A stretch of 64,000 bases of DNA. It comes from Primula veris (taxonomy: Eukaryota > Streptophyta > Magnoliopsida > Ericales > Primulaceae). Both the position numbers and the translations under genes were made by a program. The notes beneath the pieces were generated by a model, which worked only from the letters and a program-made list of their open reading frames with translations, searched no databases and was not told the origin of the DNA. This document shows, one piece after another, positions 1-10,899 of this stretch. Positions within the stretch are counted from its first letter, which is position 1. Every line of letters begins with the position of its first letter. The stretch is taken from assembly GCA_963682055.1 (NCBI GenBank), contig OY821749.1:21335631-21399630 (forward strand), in the 5' to 3' direction.

Positions 1-1100
1 GGTGAATCACAATGGCACATGGAAATGAAGTCATGCATAGACAGAAATAAAGGATTTATGATAACAACTCTTTCAAGCAACGTGTCTGTCTCTATCTATG
101 CATCACCCATTACTTTCGAATATATTCACTGTGATTTTTTTTCTAATTTTCTTGTCCTGTTATCAAATCTAATCAGAAAATCCTTTTGCGAGTATTGCTT
201 TTCTGCTATTTAAGTAACACCCTTCATTAATTCGTGCTTAAAGGGACCTATAGCTACATGTCTGTTTGTAAAAAATATTGAATGGCTGATGAAAACAAGA
301 AATCTTCACTTTCATATCTCGTTGAAAAGCATTCATATCGGAAGCTTACCTGATAAGATACCGGTGCCGTGATATAATTTTTTTTGAAAAACTTGGATAC
401 GGTATGTCTAAGGCATGTCATTCTTTTCACATGATTTTTTACATATACATGTTAAAATTTACAAAATACATAATAACAAAAGTGTATATCATGTAGATAA
501 AACCAATTAAAGTCATGAGCATTAGTCCTACGAGGATGAATCATTAGTTTTAAAACACTAGTAATAATCAGTTATAACACAATATACATGGTTTTAGGCT
601 ATTTCAATATTAATAAACATGATAATAGTGGACCTTGAAAATTAGTCCGCGGGCTTGGTTTATTCTTGCTCTTATGAACCAATGGTAATTTGTCATTGTT
701 AGGGTTTTGGTTTTGGCTTTGCCCTGACAAATTCAAGGCAGCAAAACCAATCCATTTCAGATTTATTTAGTATATTTTTGCATTCATTAATAAGTGTTAA
801 ATTTTTAGTATGTGACACAACCAAAATAATAGTGTACTAGATTCACGATAGTATTAATCGTTCGGTGTTCATTCCAAAATGCACTATTATTTATGGTGTA
901 TCAACCAATAGTATTTTTTAGTTTTAATTTTAAATTAATTTTAGGGTAGATATTTTGGGTTCATTAACATGTGTTAGATTTTTAGTATTTTTTAGTTTTA
1001 ATTTTGAATTAATTTTATGATAGATATTTTTGGATTCATTAATATGTGTTAGGTTTTTATTATACGACATACCATAAATAATAATTTATTAGATTCACAG
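1..1100. other. AT-rich intergenic DNA, no gene recognised
   Basis: Only short ORFs without recognisable domains. The stretch at about 838-887 closely resembles the two joined flanks of the element inserted at 1111-2234, so it is a paralogous copy of that insertion target. The sequence around 690-760, with a CTGACAAATTCAAGG-like motif, has a rough relative at about 2340-2390. This is relic repeat DNA of unknown class. Confidence 0.5.
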
Positions 1101-1110
1101 TAGTGTTAAT

Positions 1111-2234
1111 GATAAATTAACAAAACATACTACTTTTGAAACTAAATTACTAAAAACATACACTTACAACTTTAACTATCAAAAACATACCAAACAAATT
1201 TAATGTTATTTATTCTTTCTTTCTCTATCTCTCATTTACTCTCTCTCTCATCCCTTATTATCTCTCTCCTCCATTCTTCTCTCTCTCACCAATTCTTCTC
1301 TACATCTCTCTCTGATCTTAGTCTATCTCTCATCCATTGTTGTTTGTATCTTTCTTTTATATCTCACTCTATCTCTCTTCCTTCCTTCACCACGAAAATC
1401 CGCCACTAACTACCGAACAATATCTAAATTATATAAACATCCATATACATATAAATACATATATATACATACGTAATACACAAATATTACACTGGTTGAT
1501 ACCCCGTAATATATGAAAAATATATGAAATTTGTGAGATTGTTTTCTATCAAGTAATATATGAAAAATATATGAAATTGGTGAGATTGTTTTCTATTTAT
1601 TGAGGTTTGAAACTATTGTAAAACTTGTGGGTTTCAAGTTGAAGGAGGAGAATCCATATGTATAGTATTGAGAGAAATTCATATGTAAGGTATGAAGTTT
1701 TAAAATTAAGGTATAAACTTTTAAAATTAGGGTATAAACTTTTGAAATTAGGGTATAAAGTTTTAAAATTAGGATATGAAGTTTTAAAATTAGGGTATGA
1801 AGTTTTAAAATTATGGTATGAAATTTTGAAATTAGGGTATAAAGTTTTGAAATTAGGGTATGAAGTTTTAAAATTAGGGTATGAACTCTTTTTTAGATAT
1901 TTGATTGTGATTCAGAACATTTAGGGTATGACATTTTAAAATTAAGGTATGACATTTTATAATTAGCATATGAATATTTTGTGAGTTTTTAGTCATTTTG
2001 AGAGAGAGATGAGTGATTAGCATGTGTTAGAAAAATGTGCGATTATCGTATGTTAGAGAGAAAGAGTTACGATTAGAGAGAGAGAGTTGCGGTTAGAGAT
2101 AGAGAGGTTAAATTATGGTTTGATTAGAATTAGAGAAACAATAATTATATATAGGTATTTTTTTGTAATTTAAGTTTTGGTGATATGTTTTTGGTAATAT
2201 AATAGAGGTAGAGTATGTTTTTGTTAATTGCCCC
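1111..2234. mobile_element. Non-autonomous Mutator-like DNA element, copy A
   Basis: The left end GATAAATTAACAAAACATAC and the right end, which reads inward as GGGGCAATTAACAAAAACAT, form an imperfect terminal inverted repeat. Inside both ends are subterminal repeats of the form ACCAAAAACATACC. The element is flanked by TAGTGTTAAT on both sides (1101-1110 and 2235-2244); a 9-10 bp duplication is typical of Mutator-like elements. It has a pyrimidine-rich stretch at 1210-1400, a duplicated block at 1500-1610 and a 21-bp tandem repeat, and no transposase. A related copy lies at 24421-25404. Class assignment rests on the duplication length and the ends; the element itself is well supported. Confidence 0.75.
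1684..1900. repeat. 21-bp tandem repeat inside element copy A
   Basis: About ten copies of a unit close to AGGGTATGAAGTTTTAAAAT plus one base. Because 21 is a multiple of three, the array stays open and seems to encode a YEVLKLG heptad repeat. The matching array in copy B (24971-25130) has fewer units and is open on the other strand, so this is a by-product of the repeat and not a protein. Confidence 0.85.
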
Positions 2235-2244
2235 TAGTGTTAAT

Positions 2245-3056
2245 CGTTCGATATTGATTCCAAAATATTAAAACAAAATTTTAACATATAAAATTACATT
2301 ATTTCAAAAAAAAATAAAAAAATTACACATTTTGTTGTCTGAAAAATTCAAGATAAGCTGCCTTAAATTTTTCAAGGAAGCAAAAATGGATCCGTTTATT
2401 TAACCCGAGTTTGCTCCATTTACTTCGTAAAAGAAATAACTCTATGTCAGGGGAATCGATTGTTTCGTAACCGAGCACCCTCATATGCCTAAGTAAGAGC
2501 TATCACGGGGTTAATGAAGAGTAAAAAGTAGAAGTATGCATTAAATAGTTTAGAATAAAGAATACTCATGTGATATTGGATGATAAACTTCATTGATGAA
2601 TGTCTGTATTTGCATGTAGAGATCTACCGGTGTCTTCAACTAGATAACTCTAATCCGAGTATTGAAACGGAAATACTCCTATCTATGGTCAATTTTCGGA
2701 ATGATTGCATGAATCATATTCTCGAATATAAAAAAAAAGATATACACTATTATATATATATATGTACGAACATATACATCCATATATCTCCGCTAAATGG
2801 TTTCACTGCCCCTCGGAGATGGACGAGATGCTTTCCCGTGAAAGGGCTTTGGTGAGATACGATATGAAGCCCCCGCTAAGGCCACACAGGAGGCAGTGCT
2901 CCACTATTCTTGTCTGGAGACACTCCTCGGACCAATATGTGGCTTGTCTAAAAGGACGACTTTGAACCTCCTTCTGTGTTAAGAGATTCTTGTTGAGATT
3001 ATTTTTCATAATTAGACATGACACATGATTTCACCAACCATATATTCCTGTCGGAC
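2245..3056. other. Intergenic; GC-richer patch at 2790-2960
   Basis: AT-rich up to about 2770, with a short TA microsatellite at 2750-2762. From about 2790 to 2960 the base composition becomes much more GC-rich than its surroundings and is open on both strands for 60-70 codons. I recognise no domain on either strand. It could be a fragment of a captured gene or of an old element. Confidence 0.4.
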
Positions 3057-3061
3057 GTGGT

Positions 3062-4096
3062 TGTTAGGATCAGATTTCTGGCCTATGAACTATTTGTTAT
3101 CTATTGGTTTGAACTAAATAATCCTAATTGATTGTTAAGAATTGAGACAGGTTTAAGTTTACAACACAGTTCCAACCTGCTGTTATGCAAGATTCTGTCC
3201 AGTTCTGTAATTCTGCATTACTATTCTTTAATGAAGTTTATTTGTTTTAAAGTATGTAGTATATATTCTTCTTAAAGATTTAGTTTGTGTATATTGAGAA
3301 TATTAAAGTGATAAGAAAAGATGTTGCCTAAATGATATAAGGAGATTAGTTTATAAAGATATGTATTTTCATGTAAGTTTTTATCACTTAATTCAATATA
3401 TGTTTCCTATCAAAATCAGTATCTGTTTTAGATTGAATAATATATGGAGTTAAAGTTTCTAAATATATTCTGAAAGATTTTATCTCTAAAAAATACTATC
3501 TTATATGTTCTCTATTTTAGGAAAAGATTAATTTATATTTTCAAGCTAGTTATTAACAGGTATTAACTTATGAAGATTGAGTTCAATCTAATGCTGAAGT
3601 ATCTTGTGCAATAGGAAAAGATTGAAGTCAATCAAAAGAGTCAAAAGCAATCAACAAGATCTTGAAGAAAGAAGATTGTTTTACTCCTATAAATAGTTGA
3701 TAACTTTGCTTGTAAAAAGTGTGTTCTAAATTATAAAGAACTCATTATTGAGAAAATACACCAGCTTTTAAATGAAAAACAATGCTGGTATGCCATTGAT
3801 ATTTTGAGTGATAGTTATAAGGTAAGAGCAATATAGAGATAGACAGAAAAATTTAGAGCGAGTTTAAGAGTTTTTCACTAAAATTTAAATCTTATATTGT
3901 AATCTTTTATAATATCATAATTTGGGTAAGTGCCCCGGAGACGTAGCCCAGTTGGGTGAACTCCGTTGTTAAATATGCGTGTGATTTAATTCAAATACAT
4001 TTAACTTTAGTGTTCTGTCCATCATTATACTTAGGTTCCAACTATATTTGTAAACTAACTGCATAACAACAACTAGAAAAGCGGATAAAAATTTCA
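3062..4096 (+). mobile_element. Solo LTR (1,035 bp) with GTGGT target duplication
   Basis: The unit begins TGTTAGGATCAG and ends ATTTCA (TG...CA). It is flanked by GTGGT at 3057-3061 and again at 4097-4101, a 5-bp duplication as left by LTR retrotransposons. A TATA-like box, CTATAAATAG, sits at 3687-3696, consistent with an LTR promoter on the plus strand. No coding sequence or second LTR follows, so the internal region was probably removed by LTR-LTR recombination. A Ty1/copia origin is likely from the TGTTA start and general style, but is not proven. Confidence 0.8.
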
Positions 4097-4101
4097 GTGG
4101 T

Positions 4102-5519
4102 TAAAATAAAATTAATGTTATGTTTTCACTTAACGAGATTTTCTTCTGGATGATGATTATTAAAAGTGTATATCTAGTATCTAGGGCGCGCTCTGAGATG
4201 GGCGGAACCCTTGTTACCCCTTTCGTATAATTGGCATTTAATTATTGCTAATTAATGACCAGGTTATATTACTAATGCCAAGTCTTTTTATTGGACTTCA
4301 GAAATTCATAACCATACAATTTAACCTCCATCTAGATATAACAAAATCAAAACGATTTCAGTTAGATGCGATTAATACCTACTGGTATTACATTTGAGTA
4401 TTCTTCGCTTTCTTCATATTTGTTTTCCTCACAATACAAGTATCCGGTACATACCCAAACACTGCTGCTGTCGAATATGTATCATGTATGCCAGTATGGG
4501 TATGTTTGCATTTCCAAATTACATGTGCTACCTAGGAGATATGTTACTAATACAAAACATTTCGGAGTTAATTCATCATAAAAGTATCCTTCCGTTACTC
4601 GTTCTCTGTTTCTCATTGTTTCATGAGTAAATTTGAACAAAATTCAAAATTTATCATGTTATATGTTTTCGTTATCACATTTCGTTTTCATTCCATCTGC
4701 TCTATAGTAGCATAGTAAAAGTGGAGGACAGTTTCTTATGTAGTAAGTAAATATTTTAACACTTATGATCAATATTCCAAATTAATATACTTAGCATCCT
4801 GATATAGATATTTCAATACAGACCTTTCCAAATTAGAACACTGTAATCTGACCTGCTAGTGGGTGTAAATGCACCGAATCAAAAAGATTTGGTCATTCAT
4901 TGGGATAGCAAAGCATGGTGCAGTGTTAACGTAGAGCAGGGTGACCTAAAACCTAAAAATAGGTCTATATCTGGGATATTGCACTTAATTACTATGGATA
5001 TGGTACACCGTAAATAATGTCAACAATGTCAATCTGGCTACGATGCGAGTAAAAACTCACCTTTGTGCCATGTAATATTGTAACAACACTCCAAATGAAT
5101 CTTTTTTATAAGCGTATTTGGAAATATCAGCCAAGTTAGGATTTGCTTACAAGTTACAAGCATGTCCCTTAGGTGAAGTGGGCGGCTCTCAGATTTAATC
5201 GGAAGTCTGTTTCCAGCTTGCCGTAGCATTCTCCACGCCACTACAGTTTATTGTATTTGGCGAAAAAAGCTACTATTGTTAAAGCCAAACTTTTTGGGTA
5301 TATATTGCTTTAAAGTAAAAAACATTAGTCAGATGAATATGAATATAAATATGAATAATGACCATATTTTCCCAGATAGAGTTGATCAGGAAAAACAAAG
5401 ATTAGCTCGAGTCTCTAAAGACTAAAACGGGTTGGCAGTTGGCACCAAATGCAAATTTCAATTTTTACTCTCCCTGCTAATTTATTTTGAGAAGAAATGA
5501 ATTCTAGCTTATTGCTTAG
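4102..5519. other. Intergenic, no gene recognised
   Basis: Overlapping short ORFs at 4366-4630 lack known motifs. A minus-strand frame at 5038-5241 (67 codons) is slightly GC-richer and reads without low complexity, but resembles nothing I know. Both are best treated as chance or relic ORFs. Confidence 0.4.
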
Positions 5520-5735
5520 TACTTCCTCCGAAATGAATTTTGAGCGGCTTAGATTATAACCTGTATCAAAATTGTCGAAATAAATTTTTGTAAAATCTAA
5601 TCATAAAATTTAACATTTGAATTATATGATTAACTTTTGAAAATTTTCATTCCGACAATTTTGATACAAGTTTTTGGTCGGTCAAAATTGCACGTAGTTT
5701 CGCAATGGACAATTAAATAGGAACGAAAGAAGTTA
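5520..5735. mobile_element. Stowaway-like MITE, copy 1
   Basis: Starts TACTTCCTCCG and ends CGAAAGAAGTTA, with TA at each edge as for Tc1/mariner-type MITEs. The two halves are largely inverted copies: one contains GTATCAAAATTGTCGAAAT and the other its approximate reverse complement, TCCGACAATTTTGATAC, so the element can fold back. It shares long stretches with the copies at 45333-45560 and 45925-46153. No coding capacity. Confidence 0.75.
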
Positions 5736-6314
5736 GAGTTTTGATTCGTTATGATTTTTTGTAGTTGTAGAAACTGTCTGTGGCGGAATTAGTATTTAGA
5801 CATAGGTGAGACTGAATTATATGTATATACTATTTTGAAAGGCTATAATCGTAAACTTTTCAGTCAAATATATGAAAAAGATTCATGTTTCCCGTAATAT
5901 AGGGGTGTTGTAGCCCTTTTAGCCTGTATTTAGTTCCTCCTAAACAACAATCAATATGGGTACTTATTTTAACATAATTCAGACTGGGTTGATAATCTTT
6001 TTACGAGAAAATGCCTTCCTTGTGTGACTTGATCATGGATCCAACTATTAAAGTTTTCCTCATACATTTTTAGCACTAATATCTTCTCAATCCAGCATAA
6101 ATCTTGGGGATCATTTTGTGTTCCATTTACTATATAACTATATACTATTGAATACTTATAGTAGTGAGTTAGCAAGTGCACATTTCGGTAGATCTTATTT
6201 ACACAAAAACATGATCTGGATTCGTTTGCTTGATTCGTTTGCTCTTAGTACTAATATTTTTGGTTTTTTACATGCTAATTTTACATCTTGGTGCAATAAA
6301 TACTTCAAAGTCGA
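5736..6314. other. Intergenic; unrecognised ORF 6118-6429
   Basis: A 103-codon plus-strand frame starts at 6118 and runs into the tandem duplication that begins near 6315. Its predicted product has no domain I recognise, and the second copy of the duplication does not preserve the frame. It is unlikely to be a gene. Confidence 0.35.
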
Positions 6315-6797
6315 TATTGATGTTGATAAGCTAGCTAGTCTCACTCCTTTTTCAATTCTCTTGGAGGTTTGGATTTGTAAAAATCATTTTGTTTTTATTG
6401 TTCTTTCTGAGTCGGTCAATAGAACTTAACTTCCCTGTTAAAAAAAAATCCCTTTTATTCTTCCAATATATTGTGATATTCACATACTAACTTTTAGTTC
6501 TAAAAGACATGCATGTGGCTATTGCTTAGTCTCTCTCTCCAAATGATAGGAATTGATGTTGATAAGCTAGCTAGTGACTAGTGTCACTCCTTTTTCAATT
6601 CTCTTGGAGATTTGGATTTGTAGAAATCATTTTGTTTTTATTGTTCTTTCTGAATTGGTTAATACTTCTTAACTTCCCTGCTAAAATACTATCCCTGTTA
6701 TTAAGAACTTCCAACGTATTGTCAACATATTGTGATATTCCCACACTAACTTTTAGTTCCATACTAGGCATGTAGCTATTGCTTAGTCTCTTTCTCC
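6315..6797. repeat. Direct tandem duplication, about 230-245 bp, two copies
   Basis: Copy 1 (about 6315-6542) and copy 2 (about 6551-6797) share landmarks in the same order: TTGATGTTGATAAGCTAGCT, then TCACTCCTTTTTCAATTCTC, then CTATTGCTTAGTCTC near the end. Copy 2 has a small insertion after GCTAGCTAGT and several substitutions, so the duplication is not recent. Confidence 0.85.
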
Positions 6798-6837
6798 GAC
6801 TTGGTTAAAATATAGATATTTTTTCATTTGAGAATAT

Positions 6838-7632
6838 AGTGGGATGGAATTTTATACCGAAACGTATCAATCAACCGTAATTGTCATTCATACCGTATTT
6901 ACGGTAGTATCACATATGTGCTACGGTAATACCGTATCATTTAAGTGAAGCGCTACGGTAATGATATTAAATTTTGAATAACGTGGTAATGTATCATTGT
7001 ACCGATCATACCAAATATTTATAATTAATTAATTATATTATATTTTGTAAGATACTCATGAAGGCTTAATAAATTGAATATTTATTTTATTGTGGTTTTG
7101 TTGAACGATGTTTAGTTGACATAATGTTTTGTCGAATGTTATTTGTTTTAAAACATAATTTTCATATTTTCAATGATTTTATTTTATGGTAGAGACTTGG
7201 AAATGTTTTTAGTGTAGAACTTAGGAAATGCATGTTTTATATATTCTCAAATACATTTTTCTTTATCGTGACGTATTATATAAATACATGTTATCTCAAG
7301 TCATTATATATGAGATGAGTAAAAAAATTACAAGACGTTCTTATTTAGATACCAATTGATGAGTATAATACATTTGGGTTTTCTTAATTAATTTTTGTTG
7401 GTTTTAACATTATTAGTTGTATATGCTTTTATTTTACCTTTTTTAATTATATGTTATTTTATGTTGGTAATATAATATATCATACCATTACCGTACCGAA
7501 TGTACGGTATACCGAAACTTCGATATACCAAACATATGATACGATGATAGTATAAAAAAAACTCATACCATACATGCATGATACAATAATGATATGATTA
7601 AAATAAACATGATATTTTACCAACCCCACCAT
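6838..7632. mobile_element. Probable hAT-like non-autonomous relic with ACGGTA motifs
   Basis: The left end GTGGGATGGAATTTTATACC approximates the inverted right end (GTGGGGTTGGTAAAATATCA). Subterminal ACGGTA/TACCGT motifs cluster at 6840-7010 and 7480-7570, around a long AT-rich centre. Clustered short subterminal repeats of this kind are typical of plant hAT elements. I find no clear 8-bp target duplication, so the exact ends and class are tentative. Confidence 0.5.
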
Positions 7633-7849
7633 AAGTAACACATGTTTGGCAGAGGGAGGTAATATTATTAGAAAAGTTGTGCCAAGTACAGTACACAGAT
7701 ATGTAACATAATAGCAATAATTCCCGACAACAAACCATAAAGATTTAGTTAAATTTGATAAATACAGAAAACTAATTAGAGCACCTCAAAAAAAAAATTA
7801 ATCAGGTTATATATTTCTTTAGCCCACTTTTTGAAATATGATGTAGAAT

Positions 7850-9200
7850 ACCTTGTTTGGTTGCCAGGACAAGTATACTTATTTGCTTATTTTTACTTAT
7901 AAGTAAATACTTGCACATTGTCCATCATTTCTTTTTGGAAAGTTTTCAATTAATTGTCCACTTATCAAATTTAGTAAGTCTACTTTTATACATTTACAGT
8001 TATACGATTGAATTGATTTATAAACATAAGCGGCCAACTCATCAATAGCCAACCCATCAAAATGAGATATATGGTTTTTCCTAGGAGATGAAAGTGGAAA
8101 AAGTTTAACTTTGACTTCAAAATTTGTTGTTTTTATATAGATAGTCAAATTTAACCCACCGAAAAAAAATTGAATTGCCTCCAAAAATTTTGGCTACATA
8201 AGTTTAACTTTGGCTCCAAATTTTTTACTTTGGTTTCAATATTTTTGATTTGCCACCGGTAAATAATGCTAAAATATGTATAATTTTAGAATCTTCGTAC
8301 TTTTTATTTAACTTCTCCAACCATAGCAAAACGTTTTTACTGTAATAATTTATTATGCTACTAGTAATTCAATTAAAGTAAATGTTTGATTGGTATAAGG
8401 GTAAACTTGGAACAAATATTCAAAAAATATGTAATCATTTGGGGTTTCCAAAACAAGACGATTATATGAGAACGGATAGAGTAACTAGTTTGGTTATTAG
8501 CATAATAAAAACATACTTTTAGCAAGTAAAACCTAAATAAGTATGCTTTTCCATAAGTAAGGTTTTTCATACTTTTCTTCAAAAGTAAGATGGAAACTAG
8601 CCCAAAATTAATTTAACTATACTGTTATACTATTTTGATAAATTAGTTAATTTCTAAATTGATTTAAGATTATTGTTATACTAGCCCAAATTGTTTATTA
8701 AGTTTAAACTGCATCTAACATGACTTGTTTTTTTTTTTTTTTTGATAAAGTAACGTGACTTGTTTGATGTGAAAACTTTAGTATAGGATGATAGGATAGG
8801 ATCCTTGCTATGACTTATTAATGGCCTTTTCATGTTTTTTTTTATAATAATTGAAATAACCACATACATAACTTTTTTTTTTTATTTTGAAAAAATAATA
8901 GAAAAGAATCTGCACTTATATTTACTTTAATTGTGTTGGTTTTAATTTGGTTACGAAAAAGGTAATTTTGTTATATTTCAGTTATAAATATACTAGTTTT
9001 AAGAAGGATATTGAATTTAAATCATGAAAACTTAAAAATACACATATATTAATAAATAATAATTTTTAAATTTTTTTACTGTTATAGTGTTCACCAAACA
9101 ACACTCATATACTTAAAAATAAACATTAAAAGTATATTTTTTTACTCAATCAAATAAGTATACTTTTATTTTTATACTTAAAAGATTTAACAAAACAAGA
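7850..9200. other. AT-rich DNA, possible degenerate fold-back element
   Basis: The left side (CTTGTTTGGTTGCC... then AAGTATACTTATTTG near 7871) and the right side (AAATAAGTATACTT near 9150, followed by AACAAAACAAGACCAA) are approximately inverted. CTTGTTTGG-type ends are common in plant hAT and PIF MITEs. The 1.3 kb between is AT-rich with no gene. No target duplication is identifiable, so this stays a suspicion. Confidence 0.3.
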
Positions 9201-9232
9201 CCAATGACGGGCAAGAAGTTTATATATTTGTA

Positions 9233-9405
9233 CCATTTTGCAACCACTTCTCAAAGAAGCTTTGCCCATTTTACAAATACTTATTTGTAACCAGAAAATG
9301 GGGAAATAGACATAAAAATATTTTGTAACCTATTTTCAAAAAAGCTTAGCCCACTTTCTTAAGTTATATTTCTAAAATAAAAAAGGAAATAGACAGAAAA
9401 ATATA
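9233..9405. repeat. 82-bp-type tandem repeat, copies 1-2 of 3
   Basis: Two adjacent diverged units, each running TTTTG(T/C)AAC, then a TCTCAAAGAAGCTT-like stretch, AGCCCACTT, and ending GGGAAATAGACAGAAAA. A third unit lies at about 16397-16480, immediately beyond the copia element. The element therefore split a short tandem array. Confidence 0.7.
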
Positions 9406-9410
9406 TTTTT

Positions 9411-9631
9411 TATTGTAAGATATTATTGGACTATTGGGCTTGTATTTTATGGGCCCAAGTGAGCTTGTAACCCTACCCCTCTATCTATATAAAGAGGGTT
9501 AGGGGTCTTCTATTTGATATTCATTCATAACATTCTGATTAATAAATATTTTATTGTTGTCTCTCTCATATCTCTCTATATCTATACATATCTCTATATA
9601 TATCTATAACGAGCTAATATGTCATACAACA
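9411..9631 (+). repeat. Copia 5' LTR
   Basis: 221 bp, beginning TATTGTAAGATATT (a G-to-A change from the expected TG) and ending CATACAACA. TATA box in CTATCTATATAAAGAGG near 9480. Pairs with the LTR at 16167-16387. Confidence 0.88.
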
Positions 9632-10029
9632 CGTTATCAGCACTTTGTTCGTGTAGATTGGAGAAAAATCTAAGAGATTGAAGTATTTGTTCGAAAAGTA
9701 GGATTTATACGCTCGAAGACCGAGTTATAAATATACGGACAAACTTTGAAGTTTTTTTTATTTTTCCAGTCTTCCCCAAAAAATACGAGGCGTACGGTAC
9801 AAGTTTTTCCCAAATAAAATTGCATGCGTTGTTATTATTGTTAATCTGCTACGGGTATAGATTGATTAAATACCAACAATACTAGCTGAGATACTATCAC
9901 CAATAACTGCATGTTCGGTTTTTATTTGTACTATGTGTAAAAATATTTGTATGCTTAGTATAGCTGCTTATATAATTATTGCATGTTATACCTGTAGTGT
10001 TTGACGGTATCTAAAAACTATTGGAAACC

Positions 10030-10200
10030 TATTGTACGGATATGTGTAAAGATATCATAGACTATATAGTAGCCAGTGCATTCTAAAAACCATTGGAAAC
10101 CTATTGACGGTATCATAGACTATATAGTAGCCAGTGCATTCTAAAAACTATTGGAAACCTATTGACGGTATCATAGACTATATTGGAAACCTATTACACG
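10030..10200. repeat. Tandem repeat in the copia leader, about 57 bp, three copies
   Basis: The motif CTATTGGAAACCTATTGACG followed by GTATCATAGACTATATAGTAG recurs about three times, the last copy incomplete. It lies between the primer-binding site and gag, where no coding is expected. Confidence 0.75.
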
Positions 10201-10522
10201 TGCATATGTGTTTAATTCGTGTAGAATAAAAACAATAAAGGAGCAGTGTATACTACTCTACCAACATATGGACCGATTTGTTAATTACTAAAGGACTAAA
10301 CTGAAACTTGTCTGAAATTATGGACTGAAGCTGTAATAATGCTGTAAATAGATATAATGTTTGCTGAAATTACACGGATAGTCCCTGTAGTATATTACAT
10401 GTATAAAAACAGTATATATGTGTTATAAAAGTCAATATTCGGTCTAAATATTCACCCACATGCATATATATATATATATTTATTAAAAAGGCAAGTGAAT
10501 AAAAATTGCATGTTAATTGAAT

Positions 10523-10727
10523 AAATTGATATGTTAGAATTTTTATGGATTGATTGATAATCTTAAATTGATTTGATTTGATATGTTAGAATCTTCATGG
10601 ATTGATTGATAATATTAAATTGATTTGATTTGATATGTTAGAATCTTTATGGATTGATTGATAATATTGATTTGATTTGATATGTTATAATCTTTATGGA
10701 TTGATTGATAATTTTAAATTGATTTGT
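10523..10727. repeat. Tandem repeat in the copia leader, about 53 bp, four copies
   Basis: Four successive units contain ATGTTAGAATCTTTATGGAT then TGATTGATAAT and a TTGATTTGATTTGAT spacer. They differ by a few substitutions and one short deletion. Together with the array just upstream they lengthen the untranslated leader. Confidence 0.8.
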
Positions 10728-10899
10728 TTATAACACCCAATCTACTGCATAATTAGATAGATTCTAAAATATATTTACTGCCTGTTTATATATGTGTGGT
10801 TAATCTAGATAGATATTCTCTATGCTGTTTAATATTATTGCCATATATAATTTGCGAAATCATATATTTTCATATTTAAGTTGAAAAAATTATGAATCT

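Noticed and set aside
1203..1409. Ser/Leu-rich 68-codon ORF
   Set aside because: It is the CT-rich stretch of the Mutator-like element; the equivalent stretch in copy B is not open.
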